Shown here piece by piece: positions 63,928 to 64,000 of a DNA stretch of 64,000 bases. Within the stretch, counting starts at the first letter, position 1. Each line of letters opens with the position of its first letter. The position numbers and the translations under genes were made by a program. The notes beneath the pieces are model-generated. The model was given only the letters and a program-made list of their open reading frames with translations, ran no database searches and was not told the origin of the DNA. The DNA comes from Pengzhenrongella sicca. GTDB lineage: Bacteria; Actinomycetota; Actinomycetes; Actinomycetales; Cellulomonadaceae. The stretch is from NCBI RefSeq assembly GCF_017569225.1, contig NZ_CP071868.1, positions 2,666,001 through 2,730,000 on the forward strand, given 5' to 3'.

Positions 63928-64000
63928 TCAGGCCACCGCGACCATCGTGCCGAGCGCGCGGGCCGGGCCGGGGTCGGCGCGCAGGGACGCGCTCAGCGCC
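63928..64000 (-). CDS. C-terminal end of an unidentified gene
   Basis: The last 23 codons of a minus-strand gene enter from the right edge and end with TGA at 63928-63930 (product ends ALGTMVAVA). The upstream part lies outside the window, so its identity cannot be told. It ends 91 bases upstream of the malic enzyme start and reads toward it. Confidence 0.5.
   Translation of the reverse strand, partial: ALSASLRADPGPARALGTMVAVA

Overview
The window is 64 kb of very GC-rich chromosomal DNA. Nearly every gene has strong third-position G/C bias. Several features point to an actinobacterium: a mycothiol-dependent maleylpyruvate isomerase-family enzyme, a consensus actinobacterial LexA box (TCGAACNNNNGTTCGA) in front of dinB, a GPP34 protein, DUF222/HNH genes, a GPGG-motif small membrane protein, and many leaderless promoters (TANNNT, 6-7 bases, then ATG/GTG). 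A member of the Micrococcales, perhaps near Cellulomonas, is my best guess, but it is an inference from gene content. I see no rRNA, tRNA, CRISPR array, phage or complete insertion sequence.

Layout. 1-2.4 kb: end of a hydrolase gene, then an arsenic locus (an ArsR-phosphatase fusion and ArsC) followed by two small genes. 2.5-5.1 kb: a GGDEF-EAL-PAS cyclic-di-GMP protein. 5.1-10.4 kb: SixA-like phosphatase, mycothiol enzyme, an ECF42-type sigma factor operon (DGPF/YCII protein, sigma, GPP34), isochorismatase-like hydrolase, VanZ-like protein. 10.8-13.5 kb: a coupled three-gene operon (secreted DDHGG-repeat protein, histidine kinase, LuxR-type regulator). 13.5-16 kb: flavoprotein, RidA, Nudix hydrolase. 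16.1-21.8 kb: ABC importer operon ending in a metallophosphoesterase. 22.3-28.2 kb: epimerase, universal stress protein, membrane protein, ParA ATPase, CYTH/CHAD protein, SOS-controlled DinB. 28.5-32 kb: small regulator/oxidoreductase clusters. 32-33.4 kb: an intact DUF222/HNH gene whose broken twin lies inverted at 47.6-48.9 kb. 33.9-47.3 kb: lipid kinase, MarR, TetR/MFS efflux pair with paired operators, PAP2 phosphatase, small nuclease-like proteins, AraC-type and LacI-type regulators, a frameshifted HEAT-repeat gene, GNAT, and a MocR/YczE divergent pair. 49-56.9 kb: patatin, LysR, Asp/Glu racemase, aminotransferase, methyltransferase, flavin monooxygenase, orphan GltD. 57-62 kb: LuxR-type regulator, arsR / arsDA, ABC exporter, GPGG protein. 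The window ends with an NAD-malic enzyme and the tail of one more gene.

How the genes fit together. Two separate arsenic loci lie near the two ends, and neither has an arsenite efflux permease within view. Several regulator/target pairs carry visible operators: TetR-MFS, MocR-YczE, ArsR (two loci), MarR, LexA-dinB, and possibly the response regulator of the DDHGG operon. The most intriguing unit is the translationally coupled CYTH/CHAD-ParA pair. CHAD proteins bind polyphosphate granules and orphan ParA ATPases position intracellular cargo, so this pair could be a polyphosphate-granule positioning system. The second notable structure is the inverted pair of near-identical HNH genes. It bounds a 14 kb segment and shows a 61-bp deletion between short direct repeats.
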